A stretch of 64,000 bases of DNA from Sipunculus nudus (GCA_026874595.1 CM049310.1:7750001-7814000), one strand, 5' to 3'; counted from the first letter of the stretch, positions 50,401-62,475 are shown. Notes: generated by a model from the sequence alone, not told the origin. Numbers and translations: made by a program.

Positions 50401-53400
50401 GTAAATCTCTTCCCCTCTCTTTCTAAGACTCTCTCTCATGCACACATACAAACACACCTAGTCTGTCTCTGTTCCTGTGTGTATCTCATATACAGTGACA
50501 CACAGTCTGTCTCTCTGTATCTTTCTGTCAAACACACCCCCTCTGTCTGTCTTACACACAGACACACCTGTAGACACTCTCTGATGTGTGATTCTCACAC
50601 ACATTGACACAGTCTCTCTTTCTCTCTCTCACCCACCAGCTGACCCTAAAAACCAAAATTTATCACTATGCAAAATACAAAATACAAAATTAATATTATA
50701 TATTATATATATATATATATATAGATGTCAAGGCCAAGATCCTGATCTGGACCAATCAGCAATTTTTCAAGACCAAATCTTGATTGGGATACAGTCCAGC
50801 CCAAACCCTGATCAGGATAATTGGGCTGGGCAAGGGCTGGACCAGATACCAATCGAGGTTTAGGCAAGTCTGAATCCCAATCAGGATTTTTTCTGGACCA
50901 AATGAAAAGCCCAAAATCATGATTAAGATTGTGTGTTGACATAAAATTAAATAATTCCTCCATCACATACTTCAGATTCACATAGTCCTGACTACTCACA
51001 AATGTAAATCAAATTTTGTCATGACAAAATATTATTGATGCCATGCAAAACTTCAAATACATAGAATAAGTTGAACAAATGAATATTATTAGGACTGATA
51101 CCTGACACGAACTAAATTAATGGAATAAAAGAATACTACAGACTTTTGTGGCACATCTTAACCTTTTTAAAAATTGATATATGTACAGTCATGGCTGGAT
51201 CAGGGATATTGGTAGCTATATCCTTCAACTCATTAGACAGGAAGTCATTCTCTCGTATTAATTGTATCCCCAGACAAAGTCGGGGGATACTATGTTTTCA
51301 TACCGGTCCCGCCGCCACCGCATATCAATCTTGTTGGCGCAATAACTCAAAAAATATTTCACGGATCTTTACCAAACTTGGTATATGTATAGATATGGGT
51401 GAGAGGATGACACTTATTTTAAATGAGGTCATGACCTTGACTTGGAGAGTGTCCTTGACCTTGAATAGGTCCAATTTTGTGGAAAATCACACAAATTCTT
51501 AAATATCTCAAGAAATCTTGCATGGATTGATCCCAAAATCAAGTTGATGGAAGATCATGGATAGGGTTGTCATGTTCCAGAAACTGGTGGCGCCACCTAT
51601 TATTCTTTACTTGTTTTCATGCCGTTTAATACCCCCAAAATTGCTACTTGACAGTACTGTGAGCATAATAAATGAAAAACTAATGGACAGATTTCTTTTA
51701 CATTATGCATATACATAGACATGGGTTATGGGATGATGTATATATAAATTGGGGTCATGACCTTTCCTATTAGAGTGGCCTTAACCTTGAATATTGCAAT
51801 ATATGGTGAAAATTACACAAAATCATTAATATCTCAATAAGGGATGCATGGATTGGTCCAAAAATCAACTTGATCGTAGATCTTGGATAGTATTGTCATG
51901 TACCAGAAACAGGTGGTGCCACCTGTTATTCTTATACTGGTTTTCATGCCGTTTAATACCCCATCATTGCCACTTAACAGTGCTGTGAGCATTATAAGTC
52001 AAAAACTAATGGACAGATTTCTTTCATATTATGCATATACATAGATATGGGTTATGGGATGATGTTTATTTGAATCGGGGTCATGACCTTTCCTATGAGA
52101 GTGGCCTTGACCTTGAATATTGCCATATATGGTGAAAATCACACAAAATCATTAATATCTCAAAAAGGGATGCATTGATTGGTCCAAAAATCAACTTGAT
52201 CGAAGATCTTGGATAGTACTGTCATGTACCAGAAACTGATAGCGCCACCTGTAATTCTTTTACTGGTTTTTGTGCCGTTTAATACCCCATCATTGCCACT
52301 TAACATTGCTGTGAGCATTATAAGTCAAAAACTAATGGACAGATTTCTTTCACTGATATTATGCATATACATAGACATGGGTTATGGGATGATGTATATA
52401 TAAATTGGGGTCATGACCTTTCCTATTAGAGGGGCCTTGACCTTGAATATTGCCATATATGGTGAAAATTACACAAAATCATTAATATCTCAATAAGGGA
52501 TGCATGGATTGGTCCAAAAATCAACTTGATAGAGATCTTGGATAGTATTGTCATGTACCAGAAACTGATAGCGCCACCTGTTATTCCTTTACTGGTTTTC
52601 GTGCCGTTTAATACCCCATCATGGCCACTTAACAGTGCTGTGAGCATTATAAGTCAAAAACTTATGGACAGATTTCTTTCATATTATGCATATACATAGA
52701 TAGGGGTTATGGGATGATGTTTATACAAATTGGGGTCATGACCTTTCCTATGAGAGTGGCCTTGACCTTGAATATTGCCATATATGGTGAAAATCACACA
52801 AAATCATTAATATCTCAAAAAGGGATGCATTGATTGGTCCAAAAATCAACTTGATCGAAGATCTTGGATAGTACTGTCATGTACCAGAAACTGATGGCGC
52901 CACCTGTTATTCTTTTACTGGTTTTCGTGCCGTATAATACCCCATCATTGCCACTTAACAGTGCTGTGAGCATTATAAGTCAAAAACTAATGGACAGATT
53001 TCTTTCATATTATGCATATACAGACACCAGGGTTAGGGGATGATGTATATTGAAATTGGGGTCATGACCTTTTTGTATGAGAGTGACAGTGTGGTCTGAT
53101 ATTAATTGTTGCTGAAGATGGGGGGCCTATTCTTAAAGGGGGGGGGAGTATTTATTGTCTGGGGATACTATGGCACCTGTGGTGCCAAGAAATATCTAGT
53201 TGAAGATTGGGATTTGGGGTGAACTGATTCATCTGGTCAAGACCAGCTGGATTCTGATTGAGGTTTTGGCTGGACTGAATCCCTATCAGGATTTGGTCTG
53301 GATGAATCAGAGATTGGTCCAGTTAGGGATGTTGGCCTTGATACACACATACATATAAATATATATATATGTGTGTGTGTGTTTATTGGGTAAGGAGTGA

Positions 53401-56400
53401 GATGGGGTATCCAGCAATGCATATCTTGGTATCTGTATGACAGCATATTTTTTGCAAACACAAGATGATTACTCTGAATATTTATATATCCTTTATAAAA
53501 ATATAAATATTTTTTTAATGATAAAAAAACTTATCAATTATACTTTGTGCCAAAAAGTCAGACATATGTCACAAGGATCCATTATCCACTTCTCTGTACT
53601 CCATAGCTAAAATTAGTTATAGTTTGTGACATTTTAAAATATATCCAGTCATTTGTACTGTTATTTGATTTTTATTTTGGTCATGAAAACTGCCTTATAG
53701 TCTGTGCTGTCATGTTGAATTTCTGTTACTGTAGCTACTGGGAGGTCCCTGCTACCACTACCACACCAAGCTGATGATGAAGGAAGCCTTCACAGGGGGT
53801 CAGTTTGTCTGGCATCAGGACTATGGGTAAGCCTCTTGTATGACACCAACTGACCATGCTTTGTTAGGACAGAAAACCTCAGAATCCTCAGATGTGGCCT
53901 TCAGATGGCAGCATCATGATGACATGTTCATGGAGCTCTATCGACATTTCTGAACAAACAAATTATTTAATAATGAATTTATTTCACATATTCATGTCAA
54001 AAATGTGTGATCAGTTCTCCTGGGCTCACTCAGCTGAAACCTGACTTACACTGTTTTGTTTTCATATTGAGCACACATTATTTATGCTTTAAATATAAGC
54101 AGGTGGTCTTGACAGTTGAGTGGTAACACACTCCACTCTCTCTGCCGCCAGCCTGGGTTTGATTCCTTGCATTGCTCTGGGAGTTGGTTGTAGTGGTCCA
54201 TCCAAGGTTGGTAATTTTCTCCAGGTCATCTTCACTCCTTGAGACCACTAAATGCCACCATCTGAGCCATGGAGAGTGCCTTGCATTAGTCACAATAAAT
54301 ATTTGATCAATCCATGTAGATAGATAAAGTTTAAATAGGTTTTACAGAAAACATAGTCAAAGTTAGCAGAGGGTCATTCATAGATCATTGTTAATCTATA
54401 ATAACTAGTTTTGTACTTAATCCAGGTACTGGTATAAAAATGGCTGCTTGTACCCGAACATGAACACGGTATTTATTGCCATGGACAGGTGCAATAAGGT
54501 TAATGGGTGCCTCCAGGTGAGTGTGGTTTAATTATTAGTTTGTATCTTGTAAAGTACTATATAGTAGCTCGACATTAACTGTAGATTTATCAATTAATTG
54601 ACCAGTCAATCAATTGTCAGGCTACGTAGAATGCGATATTTCATTGATAACACAATTCAGGTAAAATTAAAAGGTACGCTGCTTCCATCTTTTAACACCT
54701 CAGTTTGTTTTTACGTAGATCATCAAAGGATCCCACAAATGTGGTCGTATTGATCACAAGATGGTCGGTGGACAGACGGGGGCGGACCTGGAGAGGGTTC
54801 AGCAGATCCTTGACTTTGGCATGGAGCTGAAGCATGTGGAAATGGAACCTGGTAGGGAAGAGTTTAGAAAGATAAGTAGGGAAGGGAGTGTTAAGGTGGA
54901 TATTTTCCTCTAGAAGGGATATCATATTATTTCCCTTGGACTTTTATTACTTTTTTTTATTTTTATCTTGTCTTTCTTACTTAAGAGAGTCAATCCTGGA
55001 TTCACTAACACTCCATAATAAATTTCTTTTAAAGAGAGCTATTTCAGGGGTGTGGTGACGAAAAATAAATGCAGCTAATTTGCTGAAACTTGTTACTACC
55101 AGTACGACCAGAAATACAGAAATATTGAAAAGTCTTTTAAAATGTGAGTTTTATTATAAATATTTACTAATTTGTTTACTGAGTTTACTAATTGCCATAT
55201 TTTATAAATTAAGAAGTAATTCATGTACAGCATTTGACAAGCAATAATAAAGCTACAATTTAAGTTCTACTAAATAGTATTTCAATTCCAGGAGATGCAC
55301 TGTTCTTTGACTGTAACCTGATTCACAAGAGTGAGCCCAACGAGAGCGAGTTCCGTCGCTGGGCCTTCCTCTGCTCATACAATCGCAACGACAACAACCC
55401 TGTGTTGGAGCATCATCACCCACAATATACTCCACTGGAGATGGTGAGTTCAGTCTCTCAAAAATGTGTCCATAGATCATTAGATCATAGCCCTTAACTT
55501 GAGAGTTTTTTTTTTAAGCTCAGCTAACTGAAGCTCATCTGAGCTTCAACGTTCATTGGCAGAGCACAAATTGTAACTTCCTGACCTGGAAACCTTTATT
55601 TTGATTCAGGAAGGTTGAATTTGGAATAAAATGTGGAAAGATTCTATTTTGAGAACTCTGAAGGTCACACTATCATTGTTCAAGATTACTGAACAAGGAT
55701 TTTGCATTGGATAATAAAACCATGTAAGGTGGCAGATCAGATTTACAATGAGCCAAGAGTGACATTTGATATGACAATAGGTGGCAGCTTAAGCAGAAAG
55801 GCATTTTTTTCAGGGGAAAGGCAAACCTGTATTAATGCCTATCCATTGGAAATGTATAAATTTCAAAGTAATGCCATCCCTGGTTAAAGTATTAGTTAAC
55901 ATTGCTGGGGGTTTCCAAGTTATGTCCCAATCAGCATGCCTCTCAGCAAAATGATGAGACCTTGGTGTTACTCAGAGATAATACTCACTCTAATGTCATA
56001 ACAACAGGTTATGAAATCTGCATCACAAATAGCACTGTACACACAACTGCAAAAAAAAGCAGGAGGCTAACTCACCATTATTTTAATGTGGTTATTCTTC
56101 ATTCAATAGATAATGTTAACTATATGCCATCGACCTACCTCTCCCTTATTTTAAAGGTCAATCAGAGTTTGTAAAGGACCTTGGAAACATTGAGAGTCCT
56201 AGAAAAGACTGATTTAAAAAGGGAGTTGAATTTTATTGCAAAGTTACCTTCTTATCAGCTCCTCCCATAAGTGTAGAATTAATTTATGGGCATTAAGTAG
56301 AAATCAGTGCACTTTCCCATTTCACCCACTTCTCTGTGATCACAGGACCAGATCATTTAGGTAAAGTCCTTAAAATTTGCTGAGGGACAGGGGCTTTTAG

Positions 56401-56598
56401 CTCGTCAATTTGAAAAAAAGTTGAATATCCTACAATATAAAACAAGCATGATTTTCCTTGTTAATGTTACAGGTTCCAGACTCTGCTATCATTGACTGCA
56501 CCAATGTCACAGACCTGTCCAACAAGTGGTTCAATGACCCTCTGAGTGATAAATCAGTCAACTACACCAAGGAAGATGTAGATATTGACAAAAAATAA
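43530..56598 (+). CDS. Phytanoyl-CoA dioxygenase (PhyH) family protein
   Basis: Coding exons: 43530-43539, 43911-44074, 50245-50355, 53735-53826, 54426-54516, 54719-54851, 55292-55443, 56473-56598. All have GT-AG introns with matching phases, and together give 292 residues. The ATG at 43530 has a strong context (AACCATGG). The fold is the Fe(II)/2-oxoglutarate jelly roll. His122 and Asp124 (WHQDYG) with His212 (NLIHKSE) form the iron triad, and Arg223, 11 residues after the distal His, fits the 2-oxoglutarate-binding Arg. Other landmarks are LWNHPG (about 72-77), [11 protein letters not shown] (102-112), NGCLQ (152-156) and [11 protein letters not shown] (159-169). There is no signal peptide, membrane segment or obvious PTS2, so it is probably cytosolic. 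By family knowledge it hydroxylates a small molecule using O2 and 2-oxoglutarate. The substrate is unknown: similar invertebrate proteins are often labelled L-proline trans-4-hydroxylase-like, and true phytanoyl-CoA hydroxylase is more distant. Confidence 0.92.
44377..47542 (+). mobile_element. Composite family A element (A4)
   Basis: The head hairpin is at 44378-44406, then a GTCT/GTCC tract, five 338-bp-type units (palindrome or variant near 44741, 45076, 45414, 45756, 46090) and a unique block shared with A2. It has one internal head at about 46354 and a 3' end of GGTCAGCTGAGC, palindrome TGACCCCTGGGTCA and CTTG. It differs from A2 mainly by lacking about 360 bp around the second internal head of A2. 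It lies in intron 44075-50244 of the PhyH gene. Confidence 0.75.
47831..50024 (+). mobile_element. Family A element, A1 subtype (A5)
   Basis: The head is TTAGCTCAGCTGACTATAAG with AGTCATCTGAGCT, then a GTCT/GTCC tract. The body is close to A1 ('gatgtccccaagatctcc', 'tatgggcccaaacataat'). The end is CAGCTGAGTG, ATGACCCATGGGTC and CTTG. It lies less than 300 bp from A4 and just 220 bp before PhyH exon 50245-50355. Confidence 0.7.
50400..50640. repeat. CT/CA-rich tract
   Basis: A polypyrimidine-rich segment (TCTCTCTTTCTCTCTC and ACACACAG words) directly follows the third PhyH coding exon. The Cys/His/Ser-rich frames over it are artefacts. Confidence 0.5.
50725..53342. mobile_element. Terminal-inverted-repeat element (T), split by C2
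   Basis: The left end, TGTCAAGGCCAAGATCC, and the right end, ATGTTGGCCTTGATA, are inverted relatives. Inside them, words such as CTGGACCAATC and GATTGGTCCAG mirror each other. Both edges abut TA-rich microsatellites. C2 sits in its right half. No transposase is seen; a non-autonomous TIR element is likely. Confidence 0.5.
51262..53199 (+). mobile_element. Family C HLE2-like element (C2)
   Basis: The start is TTGTATCCCCAGAC, folding with GTCGGGGGATAC. The end is GTCTGGGGATAC (53157-53168), hairpin GGCACC-TGT-GGTGCC (53172-53186) and AAGAAATATCTAG. Its length, 1,938 bp, is almost that of C1, and the end sequences agree. Units carry the palindrome (51586-51597) or decayed forms such as GATAGCGCCACC. 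It lies in PhyH intron 50356-53734. Confidence 0.8.
54098..54312 (+). mobile_element. Second tRNA-derived SINE family
   Basis: The A-box-like TTGACAGTTGAGTGGTAAC, then GGGTTTGATTCC as B box about 45 bp later, sit in a tRNA-like head, followed by a unique body and an AATAAAT end. It is distinct from the SINE at 15847. It lies in PhyH intron 53827-54425. Confidence 0.55.
55512..55640 (+). mobile_element. Family A head fragment (A7)
   Basis: AAGCTCAGCTAACTGAAGCTCATCTGAGCT matches the family A head hairpin with substitutions. It is followed by 'gcagagcacaaattgtaac', the start of a family A unit. The similarity fades after about 130 bp. It lies in PhyH intron 55444-56472; the rest of that intron shows no further feature. 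Confidence 0.45.
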
Positions 56599-56922
56599 GG
56601 TGAATATCATTAATTGCTGAAATCAGGACTTGGGTACTCGAATCAGAGTATTTCTAGCTGAGTACTTAAGTCTGGATCTTGAATTGGAGTATTTCTAGCA
56701 GAGTATTTAAGTCTGGATCAAAACTAAGTATTTGGGTAGGCTTGTATTTTGAGACCTTCAGATATTTGTGTAGGCTGTAAGTGTGCTCATAATGTAATTA
56801 GTTTCATACCAATATAAATATGGTGTGTTTAAATATATGTGTCATAGCCTCCCTTAGCTGCAAGCTTAAATATATATAGTACTATACCTTCTTGTATGCA
56901 AGCATCAAAAGTAACATTGAAA

Positions 56923-56928
56923 AATAAA
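56923..56928 (+). terminator. Candidate PhyH poly(A) signal
   Basis: AATAAA lies 325 bp after the stop codon, followed about 25 bp later by a GT-rich CCTGTTTTGTGTTTC stretch. It lies at the start of tandem-duplication copy 1; copy 2 has lost the hexamer. Confidence 0.45.
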
Positions 56929-57147
56929 AATGACATAAGAATTCCTGTTTTGTGTTTCACTGACAGTCGTGTACTCCCTTGTTGAACATCATCAAAGTAA
57001 GAGTACTTGATACAGAGTCTGAATTGTACTCAAGTCCAAAATGTTACTACTTTTTCAGCCCTGGCATCCTAATACTGAGCTCCTGAGCACAACCAGATGC
57101 ATGGGTTGTTTTGTGCTAATGAAATATGTTCCTGAGAAAATCATAAC

Positions 57148-57990
57148 CATGAACCTGTGCCTGTTCCATGAACCTGGGCTGTTTTATGAACCTTTGCCTG
57201 TTCCTTGAACATGTGACTGTACCATGAACGTGTGCCTGTTCTATGAACAGGTGCTTGTACCATGAATCTGTTCCTGTTTTATGAACCTGTGCCTGTACCA
57301 TGAATCTGTTCCTGTTCTATGTATCTGTGCCTGTTCCATGAACCTGTGCCTGTTCTATGTACCTGTGCCTGTTCCATCAACCTGTGCCTGTTTTATGTAC
57401 CTGTGCCTGTTCCATGAACCTGTGCCTGTTCCATGAACCTGGGCTGTTTTATGATTCTGGACCTGTTCCATGAACCTGTGCCTGTTCCATGAACCTGTGC
57501 CTGTTCTATGAACCTGTGCTTGGACCATGAATCTGTTCCTGTTCTATGTACCTGTGCCTGTTCTATGTACCTGTGCCTGAACCATAAACCTGTGCCTGTT
57601 CTATGTACCTGTGCCTGTTCCATGAACCTGTGCCTGTTCCATGAACCTGGGCTGTTTTATGATTCTGTGCCTGTTCCATGAACCTGTGCCTGTTCCATGA
57701 ACCTGTGCCTGTTCTTTGAACCTGTGCTTGTACCATGAATCTGTTCCTGTTCTATGTACCTGTGCCTGTTCAATGAACCTGTCCCTGTACCATGAACCTG
57801 TGCCTGTTCTATGAACATTTGCCTGTACCATGAATCTGTTCCTGTTCTATGTACCTGTGCCTGTTCCATGAACCTGTGCCTGTTCTATGTACCTGTGCCT
57901 GTTCCATGAACCTGTGCCTGTTCCATGAACCTGGGCTGTTCCATGAACCTGTGCCTGTTCCAAGAACCTGTGCAAGTTCCATAAACTTTT
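57148..57990. repeat. 19-bp minisatellite, array 1
   Basis: Tandem copies of CCTGTGCCTGTTCCATGAA with variants. Because 19 is not a multiple of 3, three units make a 19-codon period, and the minus strand stays open as an EQAQVHGTGTGSWNRHRFM-type repeat. I do not call those frames genes. Confidence 0.9.
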
Positions 57991-58119
57991 GGCTGTTCCT
58001 TGACAAGAGTACGTGTCCCTGCAGAAGGTTCAGTCTGCCTTGATTCGTGCTCTGCTTCCAAATGATAAAAAGAGTGAAATAGGAATATATTGTTCATCGT
58101 TTTCTCCACTTCATGTATG

Positions 58120-58148
58120 GTAGTATATATATATATATATATATATAC
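58120..58148. repeat. (TA)n microsatellite
   Basis: A perfect TA run in copy 1 of the tandem duplication; its counterpart is at 63088-63163. Confidence 0.9.
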
Positions 58149-58400
58149 TTTTTCAACTACTGGTCATTTAACTTCCATTACAAGCATCACAAGTAACATT
58201 GAAAAATTGAAATGGTATTAGAATTCCTGTTATGTGTTTTTAACTAACAGTTATGTGCTCCCTTATTGAACATTATCATAGAAACAAGTACTTGAATCGG
58301 AGTCGGTATTGTACTCAAGTCCACAATTTTACTACTGTTACAGCCCTAGTATCATAATACTAAGCTTCTGAGTGAAACCTGATGCATGGGTTTGTTTTGT

Positions 58401-61400
58401 TAGCTCAGCTGACTGAAAGTCATCTGAGCTATAGCGATCACTCTTTGTCCGTCGTCTGTCTGTCTGCCTGTCTGTCTGTCCGTCTGTCCGTTAAACAGGC
58501 ACAAATCGTAACTGCTGGACCTAGAACCTTGTAACTTGGGATTTTGAGAGGTCCATGAAAAATCTCCTTGGAAACCAGAAATTAGGTCTCTGTTACTCAT
58601 ATCTTTCGAGCTATTGGGCCCCAAAGTACCCCCAAGAAAAGTAAAAAATTTCATACAAAAACTTCAATATCTCAATAACTGCATCACTGATGGTCATGAT
58701 TGTTGGCATACGTATAAATCATGAGATGTTCCATCATTTTCTGCAGACTGGTGGCGCCACCTGTATTTTTCAATTTTTTACGAATTTTTTTCTCTATTTT
58801 TGAGACTTTTAAAAATGTGAACATCTGTTAACATGGCACAAATCGTAACGACTCGACCTAGAATCTTCATTCTCAACACACTGAGAGACCTATGAAAAGT
58901 CTCTATGGAAACCAGAAATTCGGTCTCTGTTACCCATACCTTTGAGCTATGGGGCCCCAAAGTACCCCACAGAATAGTAAAAAATTTCATACAAAAACTT
59001 CAATATCACATTAACTACATCACTGATGGTCATGAGTTTTGGCATACGTAATGATCATGAGATGTTTCATCAGTTTCTGCAGACTGGTGGCGCCACCTGT
59101 ATTTTTCAATTTTTACGAATGGTTTCCTCTATTTTTGAGACCTTTAAGGATGCTGTCATCTGTTAACGTGGCACAAATCGTAACAACTGGACCTAGAATC
59201 TTCATTCTCAACACACTGAGAGACCTATGAAAAGTCTCTATGGAAACCAGAAATAAGGTCTCTGTTACCCATACCTTTGAGCTATGGGGCCCCAAAGTAC
59301 CCCCCAGAAAAGTTAAAAATTTCATACAAAAACTTCAATATCTCAATAACTATATCACTGATGGTCATGATTTTTGGCATACCTATTGATCATGACATGT
59401 TTCATCAGTTTTTGCAGACTGGTGGCGCCACCTGTATTTTTCAATTTTTACGAATGGTTTCCTCTATTTTTGAGACCTTTGAGGATGCTGTCATCTGTTA
59501 ACGTGGCACAAATCGTAACGACAGGACCTAGAATCTTCATTCTCAACACACTGAGAGACCTATGAAAAGTCTCTATGGAAACCTGAAATTAGGTCTCTGT
59601 TACCCATATTCTTTAAGCTGTATGGCTTAAAAATACCCACCAGAATAATGGAAAATTTGATACAAAAACTGCAGTATCTCAATAACTACAAAACTGATGT
59701 TCATGATTTTTGGCATACATATTAATCATGAGCTGTTCCATCAGTTTCTGCAGACTGGGTGCGCCACCTCTATTTTTTTCAAATTTTTACAATTTTTTTT
59801 CTCTTTTTTTGAGACCTTTAAAGATGTGGTTATCTGTCACTAGGGTACAAATCACAACAACGGACCTAGAATCTTAATTCTTGTCATGCAAGGAGGCCCA
59901 TGAAAAGTGCCTGTGGAAACTTGAAATTAGGTCTCTGTTACCCATATCCTTAAACTATAGGACTCCGAAGTATCCCTCAGAATAGTGGACAATTTGATAC
60001 AAAACCTGAAGTATCTGAACAACTAATGCGGAGATCACCATGATTCTTTGCATGGATATTGACCATTAAGTGTTTTTATTAGTTTCTGCAGACTGGTGCA
60101 GCCACCTGTATTTTTGTATCCGCCAAAACGAAGCTGTGTTTTTGACCGGGTTCCTCCGCCGCCGCCGCGTTCGTTTCCAGAGAGCTCCTCTGAGACTAAT
60201 GGACCGATTTTTCCGAAACTTACACCAATTATCAGGTCACATGTGAATTGGTGCCTAACCAATTTGTGTTGACCTCCGACCTTTCCTCTCTATCCAGCGT
60301 CCATTTGTGCGTCTGTTTCCACACATAAACCCTCATATCTCGGGAACCGTTTGACTGATCAGGAAATAAAATTTATACAAATGTAGCCCTTGGATTGCTT
60401 TATAACATACACAAAAAATGGTGGTGCAACCTGTAACCATGTTTGCACAGTGTCCATCTGTTCATCTGCCTTGGGTTAAAATCACTCATATCTCTGCAGT
60501 GAATTGACTAATTCACCTGAAATTCGTCATGCGTATACATCCTGGATAGCTTTCTTGATTTTATGACAGGTGGCGCCACCTACATTCACGTTCACACTGA
60601 TGACATCCAAGCTCATATCTCAGGAACCGTTTGACCGATTGGGCCAAAATTTTTGGTTTTGCATGTGTATAGATCTCACATAGCTCTTTATTATACGCAA
60701 AACTGGTAGTGCCACCTGCAACCATTTTTGCACAGTGTCTGTCTGTTTGTCTGCCGTGGGATAATGTCACTCATATCTCGGCAGTGGTTTGACATATCTG
60801 CCTAAAATTTTGCAGTTTTATACATCCTGGATAGCTTTTTTGATTTTATGACATGTGTTGCCACCTACATTCTAGTTTATGCTGCAGACATCCAAGCTCA
60901 TATCTCGGGAACCGTTTGAATGATCCGGCCAAAATTTTGCATGTGTATAGATCTCACATAGGTCTTAATCATAAACAAAACTGGAGGGGCCACCTGCAGC
61001 CATTTTTGCACATTTTGCACAGGGTCTGTCTGTTTGTCTGCCGTGGCCTAAAATCACTCATTTCTCTGTAGTGGTTTGACATAACTGCTTAAAATTTTGC
61101 AGGTTTATACATCCTGGACAGCTTTCTTGATTTTATGACAGGTGGCGCCACCTTCATTCTAGTTAATGCTGAACACATCCAAGCTCATATCTCAGGAACC
61201 ATTTGACCAATTGGGCCAAAATTGTGCATGTGTTTAGATCTCACATATGTCTTTATCATACACAAAACTTGAGGGGCCACCTGCAACCATTTTTGCACAG
61301 CCTCTGTCTGTTTGTCTGCCTTGGGCTAAAATCACTCACATACATGTAGTGGTTCGACCTTTCTGCCTAAAATTTTGCATATGTATACAACTTGGACAGC

Positions 61401-61762
61401 TTTCTGGATTTGTGGTAGGTGGCACAACCTACATACATATTTAGGCTGCAGACATCCATGCTAATATGCAACATACCTCTCTCTATTTCCCCTTGCCACT
61501 CAATCCATGTCTCACTTCACCCTTTCCACTCTGATTTTGGCGGATACACATAGTCACTTGTCGGCTACCCGTATTCTAGTTTTTAAAGTTTACACATTTT
61601 TTCTCTATTTTTGAGATATATAAATGCAGACTAAATCTTGGCCTGTTGGTAAATCTGTTTGATGCTTCAGTTGAATGGGTATATACTACCATTCTGATGA
61701 TAAAATTTCCTTTTGCGAATCTCTTCCCAGTCAGCTGAGCATCATGACCCATGGGTCACTTG
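58401..61762 (+). mobile_element. Family A element (A6), split by B2
   Basis: The parts are 58401-60113 and 61580-61762. It has the head hairpin AGCTCAGCTGACT / AGTCATCTGAGCT, a GTCT tract, and units of about 335 bp with CTGGTGGCGCCACC near 58750, 59085 and 59420. The 3' end has AGTCAGCTGAGC (the exact complement of the head), perfect palindrome TGACCCATGGGTCA (61745-61758) and CTTG. It is the best-preserved family A 3' end in the window. Confidence 0.75.
60114..61579 (+). mobile_element. Family B HLE2-like element (B2), complete
   Basis: The start is TTGTATCCGCCAAAAC. The inverted copy TTTTGGCGGATAC lies at about 61535-61547, 32 bp before the terminal CTAG (61576-61579). The interior has alternating half-units of about 145 bp, one ending CTGGTGGCGCCACCTGCAACC-like and the other AGGTGGCGCCACCTACATTC-like. 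The 3' hairpin is weak. It is inserted in A6 and non-coding. Confidence 0.75.
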
Positions 61763-61811
61763 TTTTTGTTTTTGGAATGTTTTCCTGTTCCTAACTAGGG
61801 GAAATTGTTAC

Positions 61812-62475
61812 CATGAAACTGGTGCCTGTTCAATTAACCTGTGTCTGTTCCATGACCCTGTGCCTGTTCCATGAACTTGTGCTTGTTCCATGAACCTGTG
61901 CCTGTTCCAAGAACCTGGGCTGTTTCATGATTTTTGGGCCAGTTTTGAACCTGTGGCCGTTCCATGAACCTGTGCCTGTTCTATATACCTGTACCTGTTC
62001 ATTGTACCTGGGCTATTTCATGATTCTGGGCCTGTTCCGTGAACATGTGCCTGTTCAATGAGCCTGTGCCAGTTCCTTGAACTTGTGCCTGTTCCATGAA
62101 CCTGTGCCTGTTCCATGAACCGGGGCTGTTTCAAGATTCTGGGCCTGTTTCATGAACCTGTGCCTGTTCCATGAACCTGTACAAGTTCCATAAACCTTTG
62201 CCTGTTCCATGATTCTGGGCCTGGTTCACAAACCTGTGCCTGTTTAATGAACCTGTGCCTGTTCAATGAACCTGTACCTGTACCATGAATCTGTTCCTGT
62301 TCCATGAACTTGTGCCTGTTCCATGAACCAGTGCCTGTTCCATGAACCTGTGCCTGTTTAATGAACCTGTGCCTGTTCAATGAACCTGTGCCTGTACCAT
62401 GAATCTGTTCCTGTTCCATGAACTTGTGCCTGTTCCATGAACCCATGCCTGTTCCATGAACCTGTGCCTGTTCCA
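61812..62475. repeat. 19-bp minisatellite, array 2
   Basis: Same unit as array 1 (CCTGTGCCTGTTCCATGAA and variants), in the second copy of the tandem duplication. The 108-codon antisense frame over 62150-62476 is a repeat artefact. Confidence 0.9.

Larger units (their letters stand above)
56899..58181 (+). repeat. Tandem duplication, copy 1
   Basis: Order: AAGTAACATTGAAAAAT and unique sequence ending CAGATGCATGGGTTGTTTTGTG, the 19-bp minisatellite, then GAATATATTGTTCA...GTTTTCTCC, ATGTATGGTAG, (TA)n and TTTTTCAACTACTGGTCATT. The same order recurs immediately downstream in 58182-63207. Confidence 0.65.

Noticed and set aside
57393-57831. Antisense repeat proteins over the minisatellite
   Set aside because: They arise from the 19-bp period being open in all three frames; there is no start or splice evidence.
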